Assembly (NCBI GenBank): GCA_963729935.1
Contig: CAVSPW010000002.1
Span: 62,001-126,000, forward strand
From: CAIKMD01 sp963729935
GTDB lineage: Bacteria > Pseudomonadota > Alphaproteobacteria > ATCC43930 > CGMCC-115725
DNA: 64,000 nt
Reading direction: 5' to 3'
Shown here piece after piece: positions 63,641-64,000 of the stretch (its first letter is position 1; every line of letters starts with the position of its first letter). Below the pieces are notes generated by a model. That model was not told where the DNA came from, did no database searches, and was given only the letters and a program-made list of their open reading frames with translations. The translations under genes and the position numbers were made by a program.

Positions 63641-64000
63641 GGCCCGATCGCCGCCTGCATTTCGGCCGCGCGCTGGCGCACGCCCTGCGGCACGGCGCTG
63701 TCCTTGGCGAGGAGTTCGAAATCGGCCAGCGCCTTGGCCTTGTCGCCGGCTTTCAGTTCGGCCAGAGCTGTCAATTCAAGCGCCAGCCCGTGCCAAGCGC
63801 TGTTCGCGTTGGTGAGGGGCTCGAGCCGGGAGATGACCGCGCGGGCGTCGCCTTTATCGAGGCCGTAACGCGACGACAGCAAGGTCGCGACGTCGCGGAA
63901 GACCGGATCGGCCGCACCATCGGCGGCGAGTCGGTCATAGGCCGCGATGGCGCCGTTTACGTCGCCCGCTTGCACTTTCGCTGCCGCCGATTCGAGCTGG
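63637..64000 (-). CDS. Tetratricopeptide-repeat protein next to BamB, partial
   Basis: The C-terminal 120 residues are visible; the frame is open through the right edge, so the start is outside the window. Helical TPR-like units read QAGDVNGAIAAYDRLAADGA and ELKAGDKAKALADFELLAKD. This matches the YfgM-type TPR_21 proteins that lie upstream of bamB in Proteobacteria and link periplasmic chaperones to the Sec and BAM machinery. The N-terminal membrane anchor should lie beyond position 64000. Confidence 0.8.
   Translation of the reverse strand, partial: QLESAAAKVQAGDVNGAIAAYDRLAADGAADPVFRDVATLLSSRYGLDKGDARAVISRLEPLTNANSAWHGLALELTALAELKAGDKAKALADFELLAKDSAVPQGVRQRAAEMQAAIGP

Overview
The window is a high-GC chromosome segment from a member of the Alphaproteobacteria. 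This is inferred from gene order and protein character; I cannot name a genus. Several conserved alphaproteobacterial gene strings are present: ndk-holC-pepA, lptF-lptG-lptD-surA-pdxA-rsmA, fabD-fabG-acpP-fabF-mltG-yicC-gmk, rpsF-rpsR-rplI, dnaB-alr, mlaE-mlaF, radA-cvpA-purF, and der-bamB-TPR protein. Two perfect FNR/FixK-type boxes and several short palindromic intergenic repeats of the alphaproteobacterial kind fit this assignment.

Layout. 1-1131: 5' part of a PAS-PAS histidine kinase. 1233-7094: ndk, holC, pepA and two large multi-pass membrane proteins, all leftward. 7268-14882: rightward envelope-biogenesis operon (LPS export lptFGD, chaperone surA, then pdxA and rsmA). 14857-20826: leftward block for gmk, yicC, mltG and fatty acid synthesis. 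20854-21171: small lipoprotein. 21383-22632: ribosomal proteins S6, S18, L9. 22713-30860: complete leftward potassium-uptake locus kdpFABCDE, with an extra 27-residue membrane peptide ahead of the 29-residue KdpF. 31083-33228: aldo/keto reductase and cyclopropane fatty acid synthase. 33310-41965: dnaB, alr, mlaEF, radA, cvpA, purF and an SDR.

From about 42 kb to 60.9 kb the window becomes accessory in character. It holds two MetE-like proteins, an orphan periplasmic binding protein, a higBA toxin-antitoxin pair, katG, an orphan phage terminase small subunit, an orphan BrnA antitoxin, a VOC-VOC-HpaI aldolase operon, and two related small lipoproteins in lower-GC DNA. It continues with DUF427 and nitrobindin-like proteins, an extradiol-type VOC dioxygenase and a solitary molybdenum hydroxylase large subunit. 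Gene fragments (HigA, DUF427, VOC and probably BrnT tails) and palindromic repeats lie between them. From 60949 to the right edge the core genome resumes with der, bamB and a TPR protein.

The most interesting single observation is a nine-copy octanucleotide tandem repeat placed just after the seventh codon of the higB toxin gene. Eight is not a multiple of three, none of the three frames of the repeat contains a stop, and the natural ATG (45993) is currently out of frame with the toxin body. Copy numbers of 2, 5, 8 or 11 would join them. This looks like a phase-variable or slippage-inactivated toxin. Other points of interest are a PerR/Fur-like box (14 of 15 positions) before katG, the FNR box before the lipoprotein pair, a likely CTG start for holC, and duplicated gene tails around 52 kb that mark past rearrangement.
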